A DNA stretch of 5,952 bases from Frankiales bacterium (GCA_004299215.1 SCTD01000464.1:1-5952); one strand, 5' to 3'. Positions 1-5,952 are shown, counted from the first letter of the stretch. Numbers and translations: made by a program. The notes: generated from the letters alone by a model not told the origin.

Positions 1-1274
1 TGGCCGGCGGGCGACTGCTCACCGCGTCGTACGGCGTCACCGACGTCGAGCACCAGGTGCCGGTCGACGCGGACACGCTCTTCCTCATCGGCTCGACGAC
101 CAAGACGCTGACCGCGACCGCCCTGATGACACTGGTGCAGGAGGGCCGGCTCGCGCTGGACGACCGCGTCGTCGACCACCTGCCCGAGCTGGTGCTGCAG
201 GACGAGCAGGCGCGCCGGACGGTCACCGTCGGGCAGCTGCTCGATCACACCTCCGGCTGGCGTGGCGACGTCGACCAGGACACCGGCTGGGGTGACGACG
301 CGCTGCAACGGGCGGTCGCCGAGGTGGTCCCGGCGATGCCGCAGGTCTTCCCGGTGGGTGAGGGCGCCTCCTACAGCAACACGGCGGTGATGGTCGCCGG
401 CCGGCTGCTCGAGGTGGCGACGGGCCGGCGGTACGACCAGGTCGTCCGCGCGCGGGTGCTCGAGCCGCTCGGGATGACGGACACGTGGTTCTTCCCCTGG
501 GAGGTCGCGACCCGGGCGCTCGCGACCGGGCACGTGGTGCGGGACGGGGTGCCCGTCCCCGCACACGGCTGGCCGATCGGCCGGGGGATGGCGCCGGCGG
601 GTGGTGCGGTGAGCTCGGTGCGGGACCAGCTGGCGTACGCGCGCTTCCACGTCGACGGCACGTGCCCGGGTGCGCCGCCGCTCGCCGACGAGCTGCGGCT
701 GCTCATGCAGCAGCCGCGGGTGACCCTGCCGGCGGCGTTGAGCGGCATCGGGCTGTCGTGGCTGCTGCGCGACCGGGACGGGCTGCGGATGGTCACCCAC
801 GGCGGCAACTGCTCGAACCTCTACGTCTCGGCCTTCGCGCTGGCGCCGGACGAGGGCCTGGCCGTGACGACTCTCGCGAGCAGCAGCGGCGGATCGGCGC
901 TCGGCAGCGCGATCACCGAGTGGGCGGTGCAGCACCACCTCGGCCGCCCGTCGGTGCCGGTACGTGACCCGCTGCCGCTGACGCCGGAGCTGGCCGCGGA
1001 GTACGTGGGTCGCTACGACGCGGGGCAGTGGGACCTCGACGTCACCGCCGCCGGCGGTCGGCTCTTCGTGCAGATGCAGCTCACCGACATCCCGGCGGAC
1101 ACGCCGGAGGACGTGCTCGCCGCCTTCGACAGCCCCCCGGCGGAGCACGTGCTCCTGGGGCGGGACGTGATCGGGCCGGCCGGCTCGAGCGAGAGCAGCG
1201 GCGACTTCGTGCGCGACCCGGCCGGTCGCGTCGCGTGGCTGCGGCAGGGGCTCCGGATGGCCCGGCGGCAGTGA
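1..1274 (+). CDS. Serine hydrolase, beta-lactamase class C / penicillin-binding-protein fold (5'-partial)
   Basis: The reading frame is open from base 3 to the TGA at 1272-1274, giving 423 visible residues. It enters from the left edge, so the GTG at 57 is an internal codon and not the start. Three active-site motifs of the family appear in order. S-T-T-K (S31, K34, nucleophile at 93-95) is the SxxK motif. Y-S-N (Y124-N126, codons from 372) is the second. H-G-G (H266, codon 798-800) stands where true class C beta-lactamases have K-T-G. A C-terminal beta-rich segment begins near a Y-V-G-R-Y stretch and resembles the lipocalin-like tail of many such hydrolases. In this family the SxxK serine usually lies about 60 residues in, so roughly 25-40 residues, including any signal peptide, are missing. 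Family members include esterases, D-aminopeptidases and peptidases; HGG argues against a dedicated beta-lactamase. Fold and family are secure; substrate and cell location are unknown. Confidence 0.9.
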   Translation, partial: AGGRLLTASYGVTDVEHQVPVDADTLFLIGSTTKTLTATALMTLVQEGRLALDDRVVDHLPELVLQDEQARRTVTVGQLLDHTSGWRGDVDQDTGWGDDALQRAVAEVVPAMPQVFPVGEGASYSNTAVMVAGRLLEVATGRRYDQVVRARVLEPLGMTDTWFFPWEVATRALATGHVVRDGVPVPAHGWPIGRGMAPAGGAVSSVRDQLAYARFHVDGTCPGAPPLADELRLLMQQPRVTLPAALSGIGLSWLLRDRDGLRMVTHGGNCSNLYVSAFALAPDEGLAVTTLASSSGGSALGSAITEWAVQHHLGRPSVPVRDPLPLTPELAAEYVGRYDAGQWDLDVTAAGGRLFVQMQLTDIPADTPEDVLAAFDSPPAEHVLLGRDVIGPAGSSESSGDFVRDPAGRVAWLRQGLRMARRQ

Positions 1275-1313
1275 GCCCGGCGAGCACGGGGGTCTGACAG
1301 AAGCGCTGGCACC

Positions 1314-1338
1314 TGTGGACGAAAAGCCCTTGCCCACA
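1314..1338. repeat. Inverted pair of DnaA-box-like 9-mers
   Basis: TGTGGACGA at 1314-1322 reads TCGTCCACA on the minus strand. TTGCCCACA lies at 1330-1338 on the plus strand. Each matches the actinobacterial DnaA box TTGTCCACA at 8 of 9 positions, and they face in opposite directions across a 7-base spacer (1323-1329). The same bases form an imperfect inverted repeat, CTGTGG (1313-1318) with CCACAG (1334-1339), separated by 15 bases. This could be a DnaA contact site, an operator, or a weak hairpin after the upstream gene. The sequence match is directly visible; the function is inference. Confidence 0.4.
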
Positions 1339-1377
1339 GTTCCTTCCGAACCTCCAGTGGCGTCATCGGGGTCGCCG

Positions 1378-1383
1378 TAGCGT
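1378..1383 (+). promoter_or_regulatory. Putative -10 element (TAGCGT) for a leaderless HNH transcript
   Basis: TAGCGT fits the actinobacterial -10 pattern TANNNT. It ends seven bases before the ATG at 1391, so transcription would start at or next to the start codon. No Shine-Dalgarno-like purine tract lies 5-9 bases before the ATG, which fits leaderless translation. No recognisable -35 sequence sits 16-18 bases upstream. The identical hexamer precedes the phosphatase gene. Confidence 0.5.
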
Positions 1384-1390
1384 CGTCGCC

Positions 1391-2749
1391 ATGACGGCCA
1401 CCAGCGCGACCACGTCGAGCCGCGCCGCGCTGCTCGCGGCGCGGCTGCGTGGCGTGCTCGACGAGCTGGTCGCGCACCCCCTGGACGCGCTTCCTGTGGA
1501 GGTCCTGCAGGCGCAGCTGGTGGCCGTCGCCCCGCAGGCCGGGCGGCTCGAGGGATGGGTGCAGGCCGCTGCGGGCGAGCTCGACGCGCGCACCGGTGGG
1601 CAGCTGCCGACCGAGGACGGCCGTCGTCGGTCGGTGGCCGGCTGGCTGGCCGAGGTGCGCCAGGACACCTGCGCGTCCGCGAGTCGCCAGCTGCGCACCG
1701 GTGCTGCGCTGCGGACCCGGCTGCCGCTCGTGGCCGAGGCGGTGCTGGACGGGGTCCTCACGCCGGCGCAGGCGGCCCAGCTCGCCCGGCTCGTCGGCAG
1801 GATCGACGACGCAGCCCTGGCGGAGAGCCAGCAGCAGCTGGTCCTGGTCGCGGCCGGTCGTGACCCCGCGTCGCTGGCCGCGTGGGTGTCGCACCAGATC
1901 GCGACGCACTGCGAGCCGGTGCTCGACGACCTCGCCGAGCGCGGCCGGGCCCGGCGCTACCTGCAGCATCGCCGGGACGCGGACGGCTGCCTCAGCGGCC
2001 GCTTCGTCCTCGCTGCCGAGGACAGCGAGGGCTTCCTGGCCGTGCTGGAGCCGCTGGCCCGCCGCGACGGCCTCGCCGACTCGCGCAGCGCCGGGCAGCG
2101 CCGCGCCGACGCGCTGGTCGAGACCTTCGAGCAGGCGCTGCGCCACGGCGACCTGCCCGACGCGGGTGGGGAGCGGCCGCGCCTGTCCTACGTGCTGCCT
2201 GCCGACTGGGCGGCGCGTCAGGGGGCCGCGGACTCGTGCCCCGACTGCGGGCCGCGATGCGGCGCGCACCGGCCGCCGACCTTCGCCGAGACCGTCGCGG
2301 CGGGGCTGCCCGGTCAGCCGGGAGTGCCGGCCGAGCACGCCTGTGCCACCGCGGCCTGGTCCGGCCCGCAGACGCGAGCGCGCATCGAGACGCTGCTCTG
2401 CGATGCGCGGATCAGCCGCGTGCTGCTCGACGAGGTTGGCCAGGTCACGGGACTGGAGACCCTGACCGACAGCGTGACGCCTGCCCAGCGCCGGGCGCTG
2501 GCCGCGCGTGATCTGGGGTGCGTCGTCCGCGGCTGCACTCGGCCGCCGGCGATGTGCGATGCGCACCACCTGCAGGCCCGCGCCGACAGCGGTGCGACGA
2601 CGTTGGGCAATCTGGCGTTGCTCTGCCGACGGCACCACGTGCGGTGGCACCTCGGCAAGCTCACCCTCCGCGACCTGCACGTCCCGTGGCACCCGGGCAG
2701 CGGGTCGCCCGTGCCTGACTGGGTCGACCGGCTCGCCGAGGCGGGGTGA
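1391..2749 (+). CDS. DUF222 / HNH endonuclease-family protein (13E12 repeat type)
   Basis: A 452-residue protein of the actinobacterial family with a mostly helical N-terminal DUF222 region (roughly residues 15-340) and a C-terminal HNH nuclease module (about 365-428). The HNH motif shows C377 and C382, then H392-H393, N407, and C412 followed by H415-H416. The cysteines are in position to hold a structural zinc, and the histidines and asparagine to form the metal-dependent ββα nuclease site. The module looks intact, so DNA nicking or cleavage is possible, though most family members have no proven role. A cysteine cluster, C283, C286, C290 with H293, lies in the linker before HNH. The ATG at 1391 is the only sensible start, since no in-frame start codon lies just upstream. 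Length is normal for the family. Such genes often occur in many copies per genome. Neighbours give no clue to function, and the 25-bp gap to the phosphatase leaves readthrough possible. Confidence 0.93.
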   Translation: MTATSATTSSRAALLAARLRGVLDELVAHPLDALPVEVLQAQLVAVAPQAGRLEGWVQAAAGELDARTGGQLPTEDGRRRSVAGWLAEVRQDTCASASRQLRTGAALRTRLPLVAEAVLDGVLTPAQAAQLARLVGRIDDAALAESQQQLVLVAAGRDPASLAAWVSHQIATHCEPVLDDLAERGRARRYLQHRRDADGCLSGRFVLAAEDSEGFLAVLEPLARRDGLADSRSAGQRRADALVETFEQALRHGDLPDAGGERPRLSYVLPADWAARQGAADSCPDCGPRCGAHRPPTFAETVAAGLPGQPGVPAEHACATAAWSGPQTRARIETLLCDARISRVLLDEVGQVTGLETLTDSVTPAQRRALAARDLGCVVRGCTRPPAMCDAHHLQARADSGATTLGNLALLCRRHHVRWHLGKLTLRDLHVPWHPGSGSPVPDWVDRLAEAG

Positions 2750-2762
2750 GAGGGGCGGAGGC

Positions 2763-2768
2763 TAGCGT
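2763..2768 (+). promoter_or_regulatory. Putative -10 element (TAGCGT) for the phosphatase gene
   Basis: TAGCGT, identical to the hexamer before the HNH gene, ends six bases before the GTG at 2775 and fits the TANNNT -10 pattern for a leaderless transcript. A purine-rich GGAGG at 2757-2761 is 13 bases from the GTG, longer than the usual 5-9. It is therefore a poor Shine-Dalgarno for this start, though it could still help if the gene is read from the upstream transcript. No clear -35 sequence is seen. Confidence 0.5.
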
Positions 2769-2774
2769 CTGCAC

Positions 2775-3419
2775 GTGCTCATCCTCATGGATCTCGATGG
2801 CACTCTGACCGATCCCTACGACGGCATCAGCCGTTCGATCGTGCATGCGCTCGCCGGTCTCGGCGTGCCGGAACCGCCGGTGTCCGTACTGCGGTCGTTC
2901 ATCGGGCCGCCGCTGCAGGACTCCTTCGCGGCGCTCGGTCTGGACGGGGCGGCTGCGGCGGACGCCATCGCTCTCTACCGGGACCGGTTCGGCAGGCTCG
3001 GGCTGTACGAGAACTCGTTGTACGACGGGATTCCCGAGGTGCTGGACGCGCTCTGTGGCGCAGGGCACCAGCTGGCCGTCGCGACCTCGAAGCCCACCCC
3101 GTTCGCGGAGCGCATCGTGCAGCACCTCGGCATCGCCGAATCCTTCGGCTTCGTCGCCGGCGCAACCCTCGACGGGACGCGTCGTCACAAGGCCGACGTC
3201 ATCACTCTCGCGCTGGAGCACCTCGGCGTCCCAGCCGGCGAGGCCGTCATGGTCGGGGATCGCGCGCAGGACATCGTGGGAGCCCAGGCGCATGGCATGC
3301 GCAGCATCGGTGTGCGTTGGGGCTACGCGGAGGACGGTGAGCTCGAGCGGGCAGGGGCGGACGCCGTCGTGAGCACACCGGCCGAGCTGACGCGCGCCGT
3401 CAGCTTGGTGACTGCATGA
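2775..3419 (+). CDS. HAD-superfamily phosphatase, phosphoglycolate-phosphatase type
   Basis: A 214-residue protein with all four HAD motifs. Motif I is D-L-D-G-T (nucleophile D6, acid/base D8); motif II is T104 in an A-T-S-K context; motif III is K139; motif IV is G-D-R-A-Q-D (D162, D166, magnesium ligands). An alpha-helical cap lies between motifs I and II (about residues 15-85) and includes F-I-G-P-P-L at 42-47, a hallmark of the phosphoglycolate-phosphatase-like HAD-IA group. It should be a cytosolic, magnesium-dependent phosphomonoesterase. The substrate may be phosphoglycolate, a nucleotide or another small phosphate ester and cannot be chosen from sequence. The GTG at 2775 is preferred because it keeps the hydrophobic first beta-strand. 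The in-frame ATG at 2787 would begin right at the catalytic loop. The 3' end overlaps the convergent amidase gene by 20 bp. Family is certain; exact substrate is not. Confidence 0.93.
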   Translation: MLILMDLDGTLTDPYDGISRSIVHALAGLGVPEPPVSVLRSFIGPPLQDSFAALGLDGAAAADAIALYRDRFGRLGLYENSLYDGIPEVLDALCGAGHQLAVATSKPTPFAERIVQHLGIAESFGFVAGATLDGTRRHKADVITLALEHLGVPAGEAVMVGDRAQDIVGAQAHGMRSIGVRWGYAEDGELERAGADAVVSTPAELTRAVSLVTA

Positions 3420-4740
3420 GCAGCTCGGCGACGTCCAGGACCAGCGCGTCCGCACCCGGTGCGCCGACGACCTGCAGCCCGACCGGTAGCCCGTCGGGGT
3501 CGAGCCCGACAGGGACGCTGCAGGCCGGCAGGCCGCACAGGTTGGCCAGCAGCGTGTGCGGCAGCACCTGGTCGCGCAGCGGTACCGCCCGGCCGTCGAC
3601 CGTCACGGTGTCCGGGTCGTCGACCCGCGACGGTCCGCTGCCGGCGACCGGGAGCAGCAGCACGTCGACGGCGTCGAGCATGCCGGCGACCTGCCGGAGC
3701 ACGTCCGCGCGGTCACGCGCACCGGACTCCAGGTCGTCAGCGGTGAGAGCCGCCGCTGCTGCGAGCCGGCTGCGCACGTCGGAGCCGTAGTCGGCGGCGC
3801 GGTCCGGCCAGTGCCCGAGCGACCGGTGGTAGGCCACGGCCTCGGCTCCCTGGGTCGCGAGCAGGACCCGGCGCTGGACCTCCCACGGCGGCGCCGGCAG
3901 CTCGACCGCGTCGACGTCGGCGAGCGCGCGGTCGAGGACCGCGGCGATCCCGCGGTCGGGGGCCGGTGCGGTCGGGTCCCGCGGCAGGCCGACCCGCAGT
4001 CCTGACAGGGAGTCCCGGGTGCGACGGAGGTCCACCCCGGACAGCACGAGCTGGGCGAGGCGCGCGTCCTCGACCGTGCGCACGAGCGCTCCGCCCACGT
4101 CCAGGCTCGGCGCCAGCGGGACGCAGCCGGTGAGGTCGACGGCGCCGTGCGTCGGCTTGTGGCCGACCAGACCGCACCAGGCGGCGGGCAGCCGGATCGA
4201 CGCGGCGGTGTCGCTGCCGAGCGCCAGCGGGACGACGCCCGCGGCGACGGCGGCGGCCGATCCCCCGCTCGAGCCGCCCGGCGTGCGGGAGGTGTCGTGA
4301 GGGTTGCGCGTCCCGCCCAGGGTCTCGTGCTGGGTGGTCATGCCCCAGGCGTACTCGTGCGTGCGGGTGCGCCCGATGACGACGGCACCGGCAGCGCGGA
4401 GGCGCGCGACGGCTGCGGCGTCGGCGACCGCCGGCCGACCGGTGGGCGGGACGCGGGAGCCGGCCCGGGTCACCTCCCCGGCCACGTCGTAGAGGTCCTT
4501 CACCGCGACCGGCACGCCGTGCAGCGGCCCGCGGAGACGACCGTCGGCGGCCTCGGCAGCCAGCACCTCCGCCTCGGCCAGCGCCCGGTCCGCGGCGACG
4601 CCGACGAAGGCCGAGATCTCCCGGTCCACCTCGTCCAGCCGGCGCAGCGCATGCCCGACCAGCTCGACCGGCGAGCGGCTGCCGTCCCGTACCGCCCGCG
4701 CCAGCTCGGCGGCGGCCGGGGCAGCGGGGTCGGCGAGCAC
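3400..4740 (-). CDS. Amidase-signature family hydrolase
   Basis: A 446-residue enzyme counted from the GTG at 4740. The Ser-cisSer-Lys triad is complete: K81 in V-K-D-L, cis-serine S157 in G-G-S-S-G-G, and nucleophile S181 in A-S-I-R. The 24-residue gap between the serines is the family spacing. The glycine-rich stretch 155-186 fits the amidase signature as I recall it, with alanines at 179-180 where glycines are commoner. The family hydrolyses C-N amide bonds; substrates range widely. No gatB or gatC lies beside it, which argues against a tRNA amidotransferase subunit. The start is uncertain. The GTG at 4740 begins just before the usual N-terminal helix (A-E-L-A-R-A). Upstream in-frame starts are GTG 4809 and ATG 4836; they add an arginine-rich extension unlike the family. 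Reading from 4956 would overlap the divergent gene and is unlikely. The 3' end overlaps the phosphatase gene by 20 bp. Confidence 0.9.
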   Translation of the reverse strand: MLADPAAPAAAELARAVRDGSRSPVELVGHALRRLDEVDREISAFVGVAADRALAEAEVLAAEAADGRLRGPLHGVPVAVKDLYDVAGEVTRAGSRVPPTGRPAVADAAAVARLRAAGAVVIGRTRTHEYAWGMTTQHETLGGTRNPHDTSRTPGGSSGGSAAAVAAGVVPLALGSDTAASIRLPAAWCGLVGHKPTHGAVDLTGCVPLAPSLDVGGALVRTVEDARLAQLVLSGVDLRRTRDSLSGLRVGLPRDPTAPAPDRGIAAVLDRALADVDAVELPAPPWEVQRRVLLATQGAEAVAYHRSLGHWPDRAADYGSDVRSRLAAAAALTADDLESGARDRADVLRQVAGMLDAVDVLLLPVAGSGPSRVDDPDTVTVDGRAVPLRDQVLPHTLLANLCGLPACSVPVGLDPDGLPVGLQVVGAPGADALVLDVAELLMQSPS

Positions 4741-4845
4741 GACGGCAGTCTGTCGCAGGCGGCTCGTCGGCTCCCACGACGGCCGGCGGGACCCCTGGTC
4801 GCGCCGCACGATGAAGCGCGGCCGGCGCCACGGCATGCTCGGACC
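4741..4845. promoter_or_regulatory. Likely divergent control region between the two amidase genes
   Basis: If the minus-strand amidase starts at GTG 4740 and the plus-strand amidase at GTG 4846, these 105 bp are the only room for both promoters. On the plus strand, CATGCT (4834-4839) ends six bases before GTG 4846. On the minus strand, CAGACT (plus-strand 4747-4752) ends six bases before GTG 4740. Both keep the A at position 2 and T at position 6 of the actinobacterial -10 hexamer. The alternative minus start, ATG 4836, also has such a hexamer (CACGGT) at the same distance, so this does not settle the start. No regulator gene or clear operator palindrome is visible. Confidence 0.4.
4834..4839 (+). 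promoter_or_regulatory. Putative -10 element (CATGCT) for the right-hand amidase
   Basis: CATGCT ends six bases before the GTG at 4846, the same geometry as the TAGCGT hexamers before the two preceding plus-strand genes. It deviates from TANNNT only at the first base. No Shine-Dalgarno-like sequence lies between it and the start codon. Evidence is weaker than for the two TAGCGT sites. Confidence 0.3.
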
Positions 4846-5952
4846 GTGACGGACCTCCACGACCTGACCGCTCTCGAGCAGCGGGACGCCCTGCGTGCGG
4901 GTGAGACGACGGCGATCGACCTGCTCGACCACTACCTGGCGCGGATCGACAGGCACGGGCCGGAGCTCGGCGCGTTCGTCACGCTCACCGAGGACCTTGC
5001 CCGGTCAGAGGCCAAGGAGGCCGACGCCAGGCTGGCGCGCGGCGAGCACGACCAGCCGCTGCTGGGGCTGCCGCTGGCCTTCAAGGACCTCCACCTCGTC
5101 GCCGGGGTGCGCACCACGATGGGCAGCGCCGCGCTGACCGAGCACGTGTCACCGGTGGACGGCCATGTCGTCGGGCTGCTCCGCCGGGCCGGCGTGGTCA
5201 CGGTCGGCACGACCCAGGCGCCTGAGTTCGGCCCTTGCTGCTACACCGAGACGGACGTGGTGGCCCGGCCCGCGGTCACGCCGTACGACACCACGCGCTA
5301 CGCCAGCGGCAGCAGCGGCGGCGCCGCGACGGCGGTCGCCGCCGGGCTGCTGCCGTTCGGTCACGCCAGTGACGGCGCCGGGTCCACGCGCTCGCCGGCG
5401 GCGGTCTGCGGTCTCGTCGGCATCAAGGCGACCCGCGGCCGGGTGAGCACGGCTCCGACCGTCAGCTTCATGAGCTGGGGCTCCGAGGGACCGCTCGCCC
5501 GCACCGTTGCCGACGCCGCACTGCTGCTCGACGTGATGGCCGAGCCCCCGGCGAGCGATCTCTACGCGCTGCCCCGCGACGCGTCGTTCCTCGCCGCCGC
5601 CGGCCGCGACCCGGAGCGACCGCTCCGGGTGCTGCGCTACGGCGACCCCGGTCTCGGGGTGCAGCCGGATCCCGAGGTGCTCCGCGCGGTCGACGAGACA
5701 GCCTCGCTGCTCGGCGACCTCGGCCACGAGGTGGTCGACGGCGACAACCCCCGGCCATGGGACGAGGCGCTGCTCGACGCGATGCTGGTCGTCTTCGGCG
5801 GCGGGTTGGGCGCCACGGTCGCCGCGACGGTCCCACCGGAGCGGCGCGAGCTGCTCCGTCCCTACACCCGCTGGTGCGTCGAGCTCGGTGCCGCCAAGGA
5901 CGCGGCCGACCACGTCGCCGCCACCGCCCTGCTCGCGCGTGCCGCGTCGGCG
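4846..5952 (+). CDS. Amidase-signature family hydrolase, NylA-like branch (3'-partial)
   Basis: The frame is open from GTG 4846 to the right edge, 369 residues, with no stop; about 100 C-terminal residues are probably missing, as relatives run to about 450-500. The triad is K80 in F-K-D-L (codon 5083-5085), cis-serine S156 in S-G-S-S-G-G, and nucleophile S180 in A-G-S-T-R, again 24 residues apart. Sequence around the nucleophile, G-H-A-S-D-G-A-G-S, and the following V-C-G-L-V-G-I-K resemble the 6-aminohexanoate-cyclic-dimer hydrolase (NylA) branch, judged from memory. Substrate is unknown; small linear or cyclic amides are reasonable guesses. Two signature positions differ: S154 where glycine is usual and T181 where a hydrophobic residue is usual. 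The proline common in the later K-P-x-R-G motif is alanine. The start fits because the N-terminal helix begins within ten residues. It diverges from the minus-strand amidase, to which it is only distantly similar. Confidence 0.9.
   Translation, partial: MTDLHDLTALEQRDALRAGETTAIDLLDHYLARIDRHGPELGAFVTLTEDLARSEAKEADARLARGEHDQPLLGLPLAFKDLHLVAGVRTTMGSAALTEHVSPVDGHVVGLLRRAGVVTVGTTQAPEFGPCCYTETDVVARPAVTPYDTTRYASGSSGGAATAVAAGLLPFGHASDGAGSTRSPAAVCGLVGIKATRGRVSTAPTVSFMSWGSEGPLARTVADAALLLDVMAEPPASDLYALPRDASFLAAAGRDPERPLRVLRYGDPGLGVQPDPEVLRAVDETASLLGDLGHEVVDGDNPRPWDEALLDAMLVVFGGGLGATVAATVPPERRELLRPYTRWCVELGAAKDAADHVAATALLARAASA

Larger units (their letters stand above)
1275..1390. other. Intergenic region between the serine hydrolase and HNH genes
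   Basis: This 116-bp gap is noticeably less GC-rich than the flanking genes, especially around 1310-1355, as expected of non-coding DNA. It contains an inverted pair of DnaA-box-like 9-mers (1314-1338) and a -10-like hexamer (1378-1383) close to the HNH start. No strong intrinsic terminator follows the serine hydrolase stop. The best stem there has only four base pairs (1276-1279 with 1287-1290) and no T-run. No small ORF or RNA gene is evident. Confidence 0.6.

Noticed and set aside
57..59. GTG at 57 as the start of the serine hydrolase
   Set aside because: The frame is open to the left edge and residues before it fit the family's N-terminal strand region. Starting at 57 would put the SxxK serine at residue 13, far too early.
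1313..1339. A replication origin
   Set aside because: Only two near-match DnaA boxes are present. There is no cluster, no AT-rich unwinding stretch, and no dnaA, dnaN or plasmid rep gene in view.
1275..1345. An intrinsic terminator after the serine hydrolase gene
   Set aside because: The available stems are four (CCCG/CGGG) and six (CTGTGG/CCACAG, 15-base loop) base pairs. Neither is followed by a T-run, so a terminator is not supported.
1013..2692. A long open frame of about 559 codons on the minus strand opposite the HNH gene
   Set aside because: It mirrors the HNH coding sequence, a usual by-product of GC-rich third positions. Its translation has no recognisable domain and it also crosses the serine hydrolase end, whereas the plus strand encodes a clear DUF222/HNH protein.
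3400..4740. The minus-strand amidase as GatA of the Glu-tRNA(Gln) amidotransferase
   Set aside because: No gatB or gatC partner is adjacent and the sequence around the motifs reads as a generic amidase. This does not strictly exclude it, but nothing supports it.
4840..4855. CGGACC repeated at 4840-4845 and 4850-4855 across the right-hand amidase start
   Set aside because: A 6-base direct repeat in GC-rich DNA is expected by chance, and half of it lies in coding sequence.
1..5952. A nylon-oligomer-type gene set, since NylB is a beta-lactamase-fold hydrolase and the right-hand amidase resembles NylA
   Set aside because: The serine hydrolase shows only general family motifs shared by many esterases and peptidases. 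It is separated from the amidases by unrelated genes, with no operon linking them. The resemblance is at superfamily level only.

Overview
The window is very GC-rich (well above 65% by eye), with codon third positions almost all G or C. It is densely packed and carries a DUF222/HNH ('13E12 repeat') gene, a family concentrated in Actinobacteria. I read it as chromosomal DNA from a high-GC actinomycete. The genus cannot be fixed from the sequence. It looks like ordinary accessory or metabolic chromosome: I see no tRNA, rRNA, CRISPR array, phage module or insertion sequence.

Layout from left to right. (1) The 3' part of a beta-lactamase-fold serine hydrolase (class C/penicillin-binding-protein type) runs off the left edge and stops at 1274. 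(2) A 116-bp gap holds two inverted 9-mers that each differ by one base from the actinobacterial DnaA box, then a -10-like hexamer just before the next start. (3) A complete DUF222/HNH endonuclease-family gene occupies 1391-2749, with an unusual cysteine cluster inside it. (4) After 25 bp comes a complete HAD-superfamily phosphatase of the phosphoglycolate-phosphatase type, 2775-3419. (5) A complete amidase-signature enzyme lies on the minus strand. Its 3' end overlaps the 3' end of the phosphatase gene by 20 bp. (6) Head-to-head with it, a second and clearly different amidase-signature enzyme starts at 4846 and runs off the right edge. A likely shared divergent control region of about 105 bp lies between the two amidases.

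No joint pathway is evident. The two amidases may be co-regulated because they diverge from one short region, but they are distant relatives and their substrates cannot be read from sequence. The most consistent non-coding signal is at gene starts. The HNH gene, the phosphatase gene and the right-hand amidase lack a well-placed Shine-Dalgarno sequence and instead have a -10-like hexamer 6-7 bases before the start codon: TAGCGT twice, CATGCT once. That is the layout expected of leaderless transcripts, which are common in Actinobacteria. I did not find a convincing novel multi-gene system here.
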